DNA of 55,383 bases. It comes from a virus. The DNA lies in the IMG/VR virus record IMGVR_UViG_3300042923_000371, positions 1 to 55,383 of that record. One strand, given 5' to 3'. A program made the position numbers and the translations under genes. Under the pieces are notes generated by a model. That model searched no databases. It was not told where the DNA came from and saw only the letters and a list, made by a program, of their open reading frames with translations. Shown here piece by piece: positions 13,284 through 21,292 of this stretch (its first letter is position 1; the number at the start of each line of letters is the position of its first letter).

Positions 13284-14360
13284 ATGAGTAGTATTCCAAT
13301 AGAAGTTAAGAAGAAATGCATTGAAATGTCAAAGAATGGTATGACAGCAAGAGAAGTTTACACCGAATATTACAGTAAAACATATGATACAAGCTTTGAC
13401 GGATTCAGAGGAATGTTGAAGAAGTGGAAAAGAAAATCATATGCAGATGATGCGATACTAGAAGTTGGAAACCTTGATTATAAATTTACACCATATGCGA
13501 CAACAGTACAAGTCAACAAAGACGGTGAAATCACTCAAAGTTGGATAAAGTCAAAGACTAGCGATAACATTTATCTTGAATTAATTGAAAACATTAATAA
13601 TTTGAAACCATTTGAACCTATTACTAAACGTGAAAAACAATCAGTAGATAGAATGTTAGAAATACCCTTTGATGATATGCATTTTGGTGTAGCTACTTTT
13701 GATGATTACGAAGATACTTTGCAAGATACACTTGAAATAATGGAATCACATCAATATAAAGAAATTAATGTAATTATAGGTGCTGATTTATTACATACAG
13801 AAGATTTAAAAGGTCATACGTCTAATGGCACATATATAGGCGAGATTGATGTTCCTAAAGCATATAACGATACATTAAGATTTTACTTTGCTTTAATGGA
13901 AAAAGCATTAAATTGTAGCGAAAGAGTTAAAGTCACATATTCAATAGGAAATCATTCAGAGACATTAAGCTGGACAATAGTACAAGTTCTAAAGGTTAAG
14001 TTTCCACAAGCTGAATATGACGATTCTATTGATGAATTAAGAAAAGTTATTATATATGGCAATATATTTATCGGTTTAACTCATGGCGATACTATTAAGA
14101 GTAATCTAAGAGATGTAAAAGACTTGTTTATTGAAGAAAATACAATGGCATACGCTAAAGCTAAGATAAAAGAAATTCATGTATCGCACTTGCATTTACT
14201 GAAAGAAACAGGAGATATGAACGGTTGTGTAGTAAGAAGATTATCAACTAAAGTTCCTGCTGATAAATGGAGTAAGAAACATGGTTATACAACAGGAGTT
14301 AAAAGATTTATGTTGTTTGAATACAGTTCAGACAAACTGTTATCAATACATTATGTTTAA
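13284..14360 (+). CDS. Calcineurin-like phosphoesterase with N-terminal helix-turn-helix
   Basis: A 358-residue protein next to the terminase. Residues 1-50 look like a small helix-turn-helix (MSKNGMTAREVYTEYY). The rest is a metallophosphoesterase: D131-x-H133 (DDMHFGV), GAD at 166-168, GNH at 222-224, HGD at 267-269 and H302-L-H304. Together they can bind two metal ions. Such enzymes cleave phosphodiesters and occur beside terminase genes in several Firmicutes phages; the substrate is unknown, DNA or nucleotides being most likely. Ribosome site GGTGATTGA. Confidence 0.85.
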   Translation: MSSIPIEVKKKCIEMSKNGMTAREVYTEYYSKTYDTSFDGFRGMLKKWKRKSYADDAILEVGNLDYKFTPYATTVQVNKDGEITQSWIKSKTSDNIYLELIENINNLKPFEPITKREKQSVDRMLEIPFDDMHFGVATFDDYEDTLQDTLEIMESHQYKEINVIIGADLLHTEDLKGHTSNGTYIGEIDVPKAYNDTLRFYFALMEKALNCSERVKVTYSIGNHSETLSWTIVQVLKVKFPQAEYDDSIDELRKVIIYGNIFIGLTHGDTIKSNLRDVKDLFIEENTMAYAKAKIKEIHVSHLHLLKETGDMNGCVVRRLSTKVPADKWSKKHGYTTGVKRFMLFEYSSDKLLSIHYV

Positions 14361-14365
14361 ATACA

Positions 14366-14464
14366 ATGGCAGTTCATTTGCAAGAACGTAAGTCCAAACC
14401 CTACCAAGCCACTTAACAATGCGTAACAAGGTAGGTCTGATGCTAGAGCAATCTAGCATATTTT
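14366..14464 (+). other. Structured spacer between phosphoesterase and tRNA, ending in a terminator-like hairpin
   Basis: About 100 bases without a gene. GTTC/GAAC (14372-14387) and CCTACC/GGTAGG (14400-14435) are followed by an 8-bp hairpin ATGCTAGA/TCTAGCAT with a GCAA loop (14440-14459) and ATTTT. The last could be an intrinsic terminator or a processing signal for the tRNA that follows immediately. The first hairpin resembles a tRNA D-arm, so a decayed tRNA is possible. Confidence 0.45.
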
Positions 14465-14535
14465 GCCGATATAGTTCAATGGTAGAACAACTGTCCTGTA
14501 AATAGTAAGCGTGGGTTCAATTCCCTCTTTCGGCT
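14465..14535 (+). tRNA. tRNA-Thr (anticodon TGT), with C at position 33
   Basis: A 71-base cloverleaf: acceptor GCCGATA/TTTCGGC (one T-T mismatch), D-arm GTTC/GAAC with GG in the loop, anticodon arm ACTGT/ATAGT with loop CCTGTAA, 4-base variable loop, T-arm GTGGG/CCCTC with loop TTCAATT, discriminator T. The anticodon TGT (14497-14499) reads ACA, a very frequent threonine codon in this genome. The base before the anticodon is C instead of the near-universal T33, which may lower function. The CCA end is not encoded. Confidence 0.8.
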
Positions 14536-14559
14536 TTTTCGTTAAAAGGAAGTGATACA

Positions 14560-16248
14560 TTGTCAGATAAAGAAAAATCAATACTTGAACAAATGCCTTT
14601 ATGGCAAAGAAAAATTATTAGCACTAGAGAAATGGAACGTAGGAAAATTGTTAGAGATATTACATATTTCTTTGAAAACTACATGTTCATTGAAAATAAA
14701 GATGGAAAAACACCAGAAGAACGTTCAGTGCTATTTAAAATGTTTCCTGAACAGAAAAGAGTATTGGAAGAAATAGAAAGTAAATCAAAAAACGTAATAA
14801 TAAAAGCTAGACAATTAGGGTTAACATGGTTAGCAGTAGGATATGGAACGCATGGTTGCATAAGAACTCAACAATATACAGTAGCAATATTATCACAGAC
14901 AGAAGAGTATATGTTTGCAGCAATAGACAGGGTAGAATATGTACTTATGCGACTTCCAAAGTGGTTAATGCAAGAGTATAAAAAGGAAACAGCAGAACAC
15001 AATAGCACGTATTTGTATGAAAAAAAATCAGACGAAGTTATTATATATCATCCAACGGGAGTAGACGGAGTAAGGGTTACAAGTAAAATTAATGGTTATG
15101 TATCAACAGAGCGTTCAGGTCGTTCTATAACAGCCGATTTAATAATACTAGATGAATGGGCATTCCATGATAATGCTGAATTGGTATTCGCAGGAATTGG
15201 ACCTACAATCAATAGACCTGACAGTGGTAAGCTAATAGGAATAAGCACTAATAAAAGGGGTTCGTTTTTTGAAGAAATTGTACTAGATTGTATTGAAAAT
15301 AATGCTGAAATGGGCTTTAATTTACTATTTTTATCAGTTTTTGCAGACCCTAGAAGAACACAAGAATGGTACGAACAAACTAAGAAAACATTCAAAAACA
15401 CATGGCGACAAGAGTACCCAGAGAAAATAGAAGATGCTTTATCGGCAGGCGATTTGACAGCTTTTCCAGAGTTTTCAAGAGAAATACACGTTTGTGAACC
15501 ATTTGAGATACCTAAACATTGGGTTAGGTGGGCTAGTTGCGATAATGGAATGGGCGGAACAAGAGACCCATTTTGTTGGCTTAAAGCAGCAATATCCGAA
15601 GATGGAACAACATACGTTTATTATGAATATTCAACAGAAAAAGGCAAAGGTGATTCAACATATTATTCAGACCAAGCAGTTAAATTTATGGATGATTGCA
15701 AAATAGATATAACAGACGAAGTAAGACAAGAAATAGAAAGTTATCATTTAGGATTTGAAACTGATGAAGTTGAGCAATACGCATTTGAAAAACTTCAATA
15801 TGTAGTTTTTGGACTAGATGCATTTAATAAAGATGTAGCCAAAGGAACAGGAAAAAGCCTTATGGATATATATAAAAATGCAGGCTTTTCATATCCGGCA
15901 GTTAAAGCAGTTACGGAACGAAAGCTAGGCAAAGACACTATACATGAATATTTAAAACCGTTTGATGATTTGATAACAGGTAAGAAAACAGCTAAGTTGC
16001 AAATATTTAATTCGTGCAAATATTTGATAAGTCATTTACCTAAGTTGGTAGTTGATGAAAACAATCCAAATGTAATAGCTGGAAATTCAGCTATTGACAA
16101 TACGGCAGATGCCTTAAAATATTTATTGATTGGTAGTCCAAGAAACGGCACTCAAAAAATTGAAATGGAAGAAACAAATGTTGCAAAATTTAAAAAATCT
16201 AAAATTAAAAAATTACATGGTAGAAAACAGAAAGGAGTAATAAATTAA
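14560..16248 (+). CDS. terL: Terminase large subunit
   Basis: A 562-residue packaging motor that pumps DNA into the prohead with ATP and cuts it. It uses a TTG start after GGAAGTGAT. The ATPase part shows a Walker A-like KARQLGLT (82-89), Walker B LIILDEW (194-200) and the coupling motif ISTNKRGSF. The C-terminal RNase H-like nuclease has acidic positions at SCDNG, FGLDAF and DNTADAL. It follows the tRNA gene. The stop overlaps the ATG of the next gene. Confidence 0.93.
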   Translation: MSDKEKSILEQMPLWQRKIISTREMERRKIVRDITYFFENYMFIENKDGKTPEERSVLFKMFPEQKRVLEEIESKSKNVIIKARQLGLTWLAVGYGTHGCIRTQQYTVAILSQTEEYMFAAIDRVEYVLMRLPKWLMQEYKKETAEHNSTYLYEKKSDEVIIYHPTGVDGVRVTSKINGYVSTERSGRSITADLIILDEWAFHDNAELVFAGIGPTINRPDSGKLIGISTNKRGSFFEEIVLDCIENNAEMGFNLLFLSVFADPRRTQEWYEQTKKTFKNTWRQEYPEKIEDALSAGDLTAFPEFSREIHVCEPFEIPKHWVRWASCDNGMGGTRDPFCWLKAAISEDGTTYVYYEYSTEKGKGDSTYYSDQAVKFMDDCKIDITDEVRQEIESYHLGFETDEVEQYAFEKLQYVVFGLDAFNKDVAKGTGKSLMDIYKNAGFSYPAVKAVTERKLGKDTIHEYLKPFDDLITGKKTAKLQIFNSCKYLISHLPKLVVDENNPNVIAGNSAIDNTADALKYLLIGSPRNGTQKIEMEETNVAKFKKSKIKKLHGRKQKGVIN

Positions 16249-16646
16249 TGAACTTAGGAATACACAAAGCACTAAACAAACGCAGATGCGGAATACACTA
16301 CACCTGCAAAAATGTAGCAGAACACTATATAGGGGATAAAGATAAACCACAAGACCCACATAATTATTATTTATGTGATGAACATTTAGAATTGCTATAT
16401 CAAGAACTAAGCAAGCGATACTCTGACGGTCTTAAACGTTCCCTAGACGAACAAAACAACGTAGGTAATATAAAAGGTCAATCAGCCATAAAAGATTATC
16501 TAACAGCCTTGTACGACAACAACGGAGTAATCTCAAAAGCAAAAATGGTTGAGATATGCCAAAAGCATGGAATAGACTTGCCAGAAGAAACACCGAACAT
16601 GAAAACATTAATGGAAATGCTGTTTATGGACGAATTAAAAAGCTAG
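16248..16646 (+). CDS. Hypothetical zinc-finger-like protein
   Basis: A 132-residue protein whose ATG overlaps the terL stop (TAATG). The N-terminal 50 residues hold a C-x6-C / C-D-E-H pattern (CGIHYTCKNVAEHY and YLCDEH) that may bind zinc. The C-terminal part is a helical tail with a DYLTALYDNNGVISKAKMVE element. It lies in the packaging module; function unknown. Confidence 0.7.
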   Translation: MNLGIHKALNKRRCGIHYTCKNVAEHYIGDKDKPQDPHNYYLCDEHLELLYQELSKRYSDGLKRSLDEQNNVGNIKGQSAIKDYLTALYDNNGVISKAKMVEICQKHGIDLPEETPNMKTLMEMLFMDELKS

Positions 16647-16655
16647 GAGGAATTT

Positions 16656-16994
16656 ATGTTAATACCAGAAAAAGTAAGGATAGGAAGTTGCGACTATGAA
16701 GTAATATTGACAGATAAACCAATACTTAGAGAAGGTCAACAATGTTATGGACATATTGATTTAGAGCATCGTGAAATTGAAATAGACAACACATTACAAG
16801 ACATTCAAGGGCAAGAAATTACCTTGTTGCATGAAATAGCACACGGAATAATATACGAAAGAGATTTGAAATTGCAAGACGAAGAATTTATTGTTCATGA
16901 ACTTGCAAAGGCACTTCATCAGATAATCAGAGATAACCCAATAATGTTTTTAAATGAAGATGATATTGAATTTGTAGAGGAGGAAACACAATGA
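16656..16994 (+). CDS. Small HExxH metalloprotease-like protein
   Basis: A 112-residue protein with AGGAGG before its ATG. It has LLHEIAHGII near residues 58-67, the zinc-binding HExxH motif of gluzincin-type peptidases. A third ligand may be in FIVHELAK (a second HEL). The fold and size resemble the minimal ImmA/IrrE or SprT-like domains found in clostridial phages. In ICEs such proteases cleave repressors, but here the late-operon location argues for another substrate. Its end overlaps the next start. Confidence 0.75.
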   Translation: MLIPEKVRIGSCDYEVILTDKPILREGQQCYGHIDLEHREIEIDNTLQDIQGQEITLLHEIAHGIIYERDLKLQDEEFIVHELAKALHQIIRDNPIMFLNEDDIEFVEEETQ

Positions 16995-17326
16995 TAGTAA
17001 ATTATGATAATGCAACAATAGAAATTAAATTTAGACAGCCTATGGAAGTTGTTAAAATTGAGAATGTAATGAATATATCAACAGAAAACGGATATATGGT
17101 AATTACAACTCGCAACAACAAGAAATATATTTATAGTGAAATGTATGTAATGTCTATTGAACAACTAGATGAAGTAAACTGGAAAGAAATGATGAAAGTA
17201 GAATTGACTAGGCGAGAGATGTTAAGGGCAAAACTTAATGAGATAATCAAAAAAATGAACGGTAATCAATTATATGAGTTAGAAAAGTATGTTAATGAGG
17301 TGAAAGTAGAATGTTCAAACCACTAA
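16991..17326 (+). CDS. Hypothetical protein
   Basis: A 111-residue protein that starts at ATGATAG overlapping the upstream stop. The N-terminal half is beta-rich (NATIEIKFRQPMEVVKIENV), the C-terminal half helical. The last 16 bases overlap the start of the GroES-like gene, whose ribosome site lies inside this frame. Unknown function. Confidence 0.65.
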   Translation: MIVNYDNATIEIKFRQPMEVVKIENVMNISTENGYMVITTRNNKKYIYSEMYVMSIEQLDEVNWKEMMKVELTRREMLRAKLNEIIKKMNGNQLYELEKYVNEVKVECSNH

Positions 17327-17577
17327 ATAACATGGTAATCATAAAAAAACTAGAAGAAGAAGTAAAAAGTAAGTCAGGAATTATACTATCAGCAAGCACA
17401 GAGGACAGAGAACGGAACGATTTAGGCGAAGTTGTTGCAGTATCAAATGACATTACTGAATTAAATATCGGCGACAAGGTTATTTATTCAAAGTACGCAG
17501 GAAGTACGCTAAAGCAAGGCGGAGAAGATTACTTGATAATAAACATAGATGATATTTTGGCAGTTAAGGAAGAATAA
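17311..17577 (+). CDS. groES: GroES-like co-chaperonin
   Basis: An 88-residue protein closely following the GroES plan: FKPLNNMVIIKKLEEE at the start, a mobile loop VKSKSGIILSAS around residues 18-29 that docks on GroEL, LGEVVAVS, then GDKVIYSKYAGSTLK and the ending EDYLIINIDDILAVKEE. Its role would be to cap the host GroEL chamber, as T4 gp31 does, to fold the capsid or other virion proteins made later in this operon. GAGGTG lies upstream of the ATG. No GroEL is encoded here. Slightly shorter than host GroES (about 94-97 residues). Confidence 0.92.
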   Translation: MFKPLNNMVIIKKLEEEVKSKSGIILSASTEDRERNDLGEVVAVSNDITELNIGDKVIYSKYAGSTLKQGGEDYLIINIDDILAVKEE

Positions 17578-17578
17578 T

Positions 17579-17812
17579 TTGAACGATTTCGAAGAAAAAT
17601 TAGCTGAATATGCACATAATCAGTGGAGCGGTTGGATGGAATACTTATTTAATAAGTCTACCAAAAATGACGATGGAACAGTTACTATTCCTAAATGGGC
17701 GGTAGATAGATGGGAAAGACAAATAAATACGGACTATGAACATCTAAACGAAGAAGAAAAAGAATCAGACAGAAAAGAAGCACAAGGAATGATTAAGATA
17801 ATGAACAACTAA
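17579..17812 (+). CDS. Small conserved phage protein
   Basis: A 77-residue protein with a TTG start at 17579, 7 bases after AAGGAAG. It contains HNQWSGWMEYLFNKS, TIPKWAVDRWERQ and EEEKESDRKEA, a pattern known from many Firmicutes phage proteins of unknown function. A longer frame from 17549 overlaps the GroES-like gene and has no ribosome site. The gene is followed by a terminator. Confidence 0.75.
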   Translation: MNDFEEKLAEYAHNQWSGWMEYLFNKSTKNDDGTVTIPKWAVDRWERQINTDYEHLNEEEKESDRKEAQGMIKIMNN

Positions 17813-17833
17813 ACACTTTAATAGTGTTTTTTT
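17812..17833 (+). terminator. Intrinsic terminator
   Basis: AACACT/AGTGTT (17812-17828) with a TTAAT loop and a run of T residues. It follows the stop codon directly and may trim the first late transcription unit. Confidence 0.85.
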
Positions 17834-17857
17834 ATTACTCATTTTAGGAGTGATTAC

Positions 17858-18151
17858 ATGGATAAATGTTGTTACTGTGATACCGAATACAAGATTATTC
17901 ATAACAACAGAGATTACACTTTAGTAAATCTTAAAGGAAATTATGAAAATCATGGTCATTTTTGTAAAGAAAGTAGCTGTCATTTACTGATAAGACTTAT
18001 GCGAAAACAAATAGTGCCGAAATCAAGGTATTTACAGAACGCAGTATTAAGGATAAGCACAGACGAAAAGTATAAGCAGAAAGTATTGAATAAACAAGAG
18101 AAATTGAAAAACAAGCAACAATATATGAATGTTAATAATGGATTCAGGTGA
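17858..18151 (+). CDS. Small zinc-ribbon-like hypothetical protein
   Basis: A 97-residue basic protein with AGGAGTGATT before its ATG. CCYCDTEYK and HGHFCKESSC give two cysteine pairs for a zinc knuckle in the first 45 residues; the rest is a lysine-rich helix. Likely nucleic-acid binding. Unknown function. Confidence 0.65.
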   Translation: MDKCCYCDTEYKIIHNNRDYTLVNLKGNYENHGHFCKESSCHLLIRLMRKQIVPKSRYLQNAVLRISTDEKYKQKVLNKQEKLKNKQQYMNVNNGFR

Positions 18152-18160
18152 GGTGATTAA

Positions 18161-18490
18161 ATGGAATTATACGGTTCAGATTTAAAAAATATAAGCATGA
18201 CTAGAGGTGACAGCGAGAGTTTAACTGTAAAAGGCTTATCTTTAGTCAATGGCGATGCTATATACATGACTGTACGAACAAACGTAAATACAGCAAGAAA
18301 AGAATTATTCAAGGAAATAACTGAATTTGTAAACGGTGAAGCAGTAATTGGAATAACACCAGAAGATACTAACAATTTAAGATTTTCAACATATGTGTAC
18401 GACATTCAATTAACTAGAGCAGACGGAACAGTAACCACAATCATAAAACCTCATGAGTTTAAAGTGGAAGGAGAGGTTACTTATGATTAA
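18161..18490 (+). CDS. Structural protein, baseplate/fibre-associated type
   Basis: A 109-residue beta-rich protein. The pattern MTRGDSESLTVKG, NGDAIYMTVRTN, VYDIQLTRADGTVTTII is that of small Ig-like virion proteins found ahead of collagen-like fibre genes in clostridial phages. It probably joins the fibres encoded next to the particle. Its end overlaps the start of the following gene by 8 bases. Confidence 0.65.
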   Translation: MELYGSDLKNISMTRGDSESLTVKGLSLVNGDAIYMTVRTNVNTARKELFKEITEFVNGEAVIGITPEDTNNLRFSTYVYDIQLTRADGTVTTIIKPHEFKVEGEVTYD

Positions 18491-18908
18491 TATCGAATGT
18501 GTTATTGGTGCTGATGGTGTTATTAATGCTTCAATAAGTAAAGACTTAGTTATCAATGTTGATGTAATAAGTTCTGGTCCACAAGGTAAGACAGGTCCGA
18601 AAGGTGACAGAGGAATAACAGGGCTAACAGGACCATTAGGACCGCAAGGAATTCAAGGGAATCAAGGTTCACAGGGTGAACAGGGAATACAAGGCATACA
18701 AGGTGAAACAGGTATACAGGGTATTCAAGGCATTCAAGGACTTAAAGGCGATAAAGGTGACAGAGGAACCGACGGAGTAATAACAGAAATAAGCGGTCAA
18801 TATGCTTTTCAAATAATAGACGGTGATTTATATGTTTTATATCCTGATGATGCGACAGCACCTGATTATAGTATAAATGAAGACGGATATTTAGTATTAG
18901 CATTGTAA
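18483..18908 (+). CDS. Collagen-like repeat protein (short)
   Basis: A 141-residue protein starting at the ATG at 18483 after GGAGAGG. A beta-rich N-terminus (about 35 residues) is followed by about 22 Gly-X-Y triplets ([13 protein letters not shown]... [10 protein letters not shown]) and a C-terminal knob of about 35 residues ending in DGYLVLAL. Such trimeric triple helices form rigid fibres on phage heads or tails. Confidence 0.85.
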   Translation: MINIECVIGADGVINASISKDLVINVDVISSGPQGKTGPKGDRGITGLTGPLGPQGIQGNQGSQGEQGIQGIQGETGIQGIQGIQGLKGDKGDRGTDGVITEISGQYAFQIIDGDLYVLYPDDATAPDYSINEDGYLVLAL

Positions 18909-18921
18909 AGGAGTGATGAAA

Positions 18922-20877
18922 TTGGCACAAATAATTTTAGGTAAAGTAGTGGGCGAACAAGGACCACAGGGAATACAAGGACCGCAAGGCGAACAAGGAC
19001 CACAAGGGGAACAAGGCATACAAGGAGAGCAAGGCATTCAAGGAATACAGGGTATTCATGGTGAACAAGGACCGCAAGGACCACAAGGCGAGCCTTCAAG
19101 TGTAAATAATATAGATGCAGTAGACGGAAATATAACTTTAAATTCTGAAGATGTACCGTATGACAAAACAGAAAGCGAAATGACTGCCACAAATGTTAAA
19201 GATGCTATTGATGAACTTAAGGAATTAAACAATACTTTAAATGCACAACTATTTAAAACTGCTTATGTTATTAACGTTTTAAATGAAGGCGCAAATGGGG
19301 ATGACTTTACTGACGATACCATCCCGATAAATGCTGCTATCTCTAAAGCTGTTACATATAAAGCCGAAGGGCATAAGGTGACACTATATTTTCCACCATC
19401 AAAAGGGTATAAAACGACTAGCACTATCACAGTTGAAACAGGTATTAATGTAATAATGGACGCTCCAATAATTTATTATGGTACAGCCAACGAACCAGCA
19501 CTGATTATTGGTGAAACTGGCACAGCAAATTTAATTGTAAAATTAAAACTTGATGTAAAAAGAAACACAAAATCAGATTGGACGTCAGAGGATTGCATTG
19601 GTATACGGTTAATAAACTGTAATACATGCAAAATAGAAATTGTTGAAGCACTGTACTTTACGAAAGGTATTGAATGCATAGGTTCTTCGGGAGGATTTGC
19701 TTATAACGAAATATATCCTCGGTTATTAATTGGCAATAAATATAATCTCGACCTTACTAACGAGAATTCTGGAAGTGGAGTAGGTTGGTGTAACGAAAAC
19801 AATTTTTTTGGTGGTCGTTATGGAACGGAAAGCGGTTTAAATGTTGGTGTGTCTCGCTATGGTGTACGCATCACTTCTAAAGATGGCACATATAAAGGAA
19901 ATAACAATAATGTATTCCATAAACCTAGTTTTGAGATGGGAGCCTCAGTTTCAAACCCTAATGAATCTATTCCAGTTTTAATCGAACATGGTAATCAAAA
20001 TAAATTTTATGATTTTAGAAACGAAGGCAACTCTCAAATAGTTGCAAGAATTAGTAATGATTCAACTGAAAATGTATTATCTGCTGGGTATGGGTTGAAT
20101 AATGTGGAAGATTTAAGTAATTACCCAACCACAAGGGCAATTTCAACCAGAGAAGAGTATAAAGATGGGGCAAATAATTGCATATTTATATCAGGTTCTT
20201 TGCACAAAAAAGCTTGTTTTTCAAATGGAGCAACCTCTGTAAATATTCCCAATGTACACATAGCATCTTCATCAGCGGCTTTGGCATATAGTTCTCTTAC
20301 AAATATAACCCTAAACGCAGACTATCTTGAATTACCTTCAACTAGAGGAGTAGGTATATTTGTAAAAACACAGCGTTGTAAGCGTTTTGTCATACGCAAA
20401 GATGTTGAGTTAAGTAACGGTGGACGTATTGCAATACGATGTTATGACTCCGCCGGAAATGTATTAACTAATGCGGGAAGTGGACATCCTTATATCAAGG
20501 GGGCAACAGGTCAAACTTTTAATTACACTACAAGTTTTGGCGGTGTTTATTCTACCATTGGAGACAGCGAAATAGATACATATTTCGTAGTTGGTAACGA
20601 TGTGGATAGTATAGCGATAGAATTAATAGGAGGTACACAACCACTTAGAATTAGAAGTTTTTCTATATTTGCGATAGATACAAAAAGTGCTGCTACATGG
20701 GTGGGATATGAGGAAATAATAGCAGGGGTTAATACAGGAACAGCTGCACCGACAGCAGGCACATGGGGAGTAGGAAGGCGGGTTATTAATTCAAGCCCTA
20801 CGGTTGGGCAACCTAAAGCATGGATATGTACCGTGGCAGGAACACCTGGAACGTGGGTTAGCGAAGGTAATTTATAG
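18922..20877 (+). CDS. Large collagen-like fibre protein with beta-helix-type body
   Basis: A 651-residue virion fibre. I start at the TTG at 18922, 9 bases after AAGGAG, giving [17 protein letters not shown], the usual opening of this family; GTG and ATG codons just upstream lie too close to the ribosome site. Residues 11-60 are Gly-X-Y repeats. The centre resembles a pectate-lyase-like parallel beta helix ([20 protein letters not shown]). The C-terminus ends in a small domain ([30 protein letters not shown]) common on receptor-binding fibres. It probably recognises the host surface. Confidence 0.85.
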   Translation: MAQIILGKVVGEQGPQGIQGPQGEQGPQGEQGIQGEQGIQGIQGIHGEQGPQGPQGEPSSVNNIDAVDGNITLNSEDVPYDKTESEMTATNVKDAIDELKELNNTLNAQLFKTAYVINVLNEGANGDDFTDDTIPINAAISKAVTYKAEGHKVTLYFPPSKGYKTTSTITVETGINVIMDAPIIYYGTANEPALIIGETGTANLIVKLKLDVKRNTKSDWTSEDCIGIRLINCNTCKIEIVEALYFTKGIECIGSSGGFAYNEIYPRLLIGNKYNLDLTNENSGSGVGWCNENNFFGGRYGTESGLNVGVSRYGVRITSKDGTYKGNNNNVFHKPSFEMGASVSNPNESIPVLIEHGNQNKFYDFRNEGNSQIVARISNDSTENVLSAGYGLNNVEDLSNYPTTRAISTREEYKDGANNCIFISGSLHKKACFSNGATSVNIPNVHIASSSAALAYSSLTNITLNADYLELPSTRGVGIFVKTQRCKRFVIRKDVELSNGGRIAIRCYDSAGNVLTNAGSGHPYIKGATGQTFNYTTSFGGVYSTIGDSEIDTYFVVGNDVDSIAIELIGGTQPLRIRSFSIFAIDTKSAATWVGYEEIIAGVNTGTAAPTAGTWGVGRRVINSSPTVGQPKAWICTVAGTPGTWVSEGNL

Positions 20878-20927
20878 CATATAAGAAAAATAATAATGAA
20901 TTAAGTTTAGGTAATAAAAGAATAATC

Positions 20928-20951
20928 GGGGAGTCTAGCACTTCCCTTTTT
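20928..20951 (+). terminator. Intrinsic terminator after the fibre gene
   Basis: GGGGAGT (20928-20934) pairs with ACTTCCC (20940-20946) around CTAGC, followed by TTTTT. Confidence 0.8.
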
Positions 20952-20979
20952 AACGCTTAAAAATAAAAGGAGGAATAAT

Positions 20980-21243
20980 TTGAACGATTATATTTTCATA
21001 ATTGCGATGTTGTTTGTAATTTACGCTTTAACAGTAATAAGCTTAACATCATCAATGAATAAAAAAGACAAGCAACACGCAGAAGAGAGAAAACAATGGA
21101 CAGAAGAGAGACAAGATTTGCTTAACAGATTAATGGCAAAGAATACAACAGAATACATTCAGATTAAAAAACAAGACAAGCCGACAGTGATAACAGACGG
21201 TGAAATTCTTGGTGACGATTACTATAACGGAATACTTAACTAA
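20980..21243 (+). CDS. Small membrane-anchored protein
   Basis: An 87-residue protein using a TTG start after AGGAGG. Residues 3-24 form one transmembrane helix (YIFIIAMLFVIYALTVISL), followed by a charged coiled-coil-like stretch (HAEERKQWTEERQDLLNRL) and an acidic tail. It lies between fibre and portal genes. Function unknown; it could be a membrane-associated assembly or lysis accessory. Confidence 0.7.
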   Translation: MNDYIFIIAMLFVIYALTVISLTSSMNKKDKQHAEERKQWTEERQDLLNRLMAKNTTEYIQIKKQDKPTVITDGEILGDDYYNGILN

Positions 21244-21269
21244 GAGAGTGAATAACTCTCTTTTATTTT
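21242..21269 (+). terminator. Intrinsic terminator
   Basis: AAGAGAGT/ACTCTCTT with a GAATA loop and a T-rich tail, directly overlapping the stop of the membrane protein gene. It lies just upstream of the portal gene. Confidence 0.85.
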
Positions 21270-21292
21270 GTAAAGAAAGGCGGTGATAATTA

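Noticed and set aside
14552-14776. Alternative 74-codon frame at the start of terL
   Set aside because: It overlaps the terminase frame, which has the family motifs and the better start signals.
18453-18482. Longer start of the short collagen-like protein
   Set aside because: The extension lies inside the previous gene; the ATG at 18483 has a good ribosome site and a typical N-terminus.
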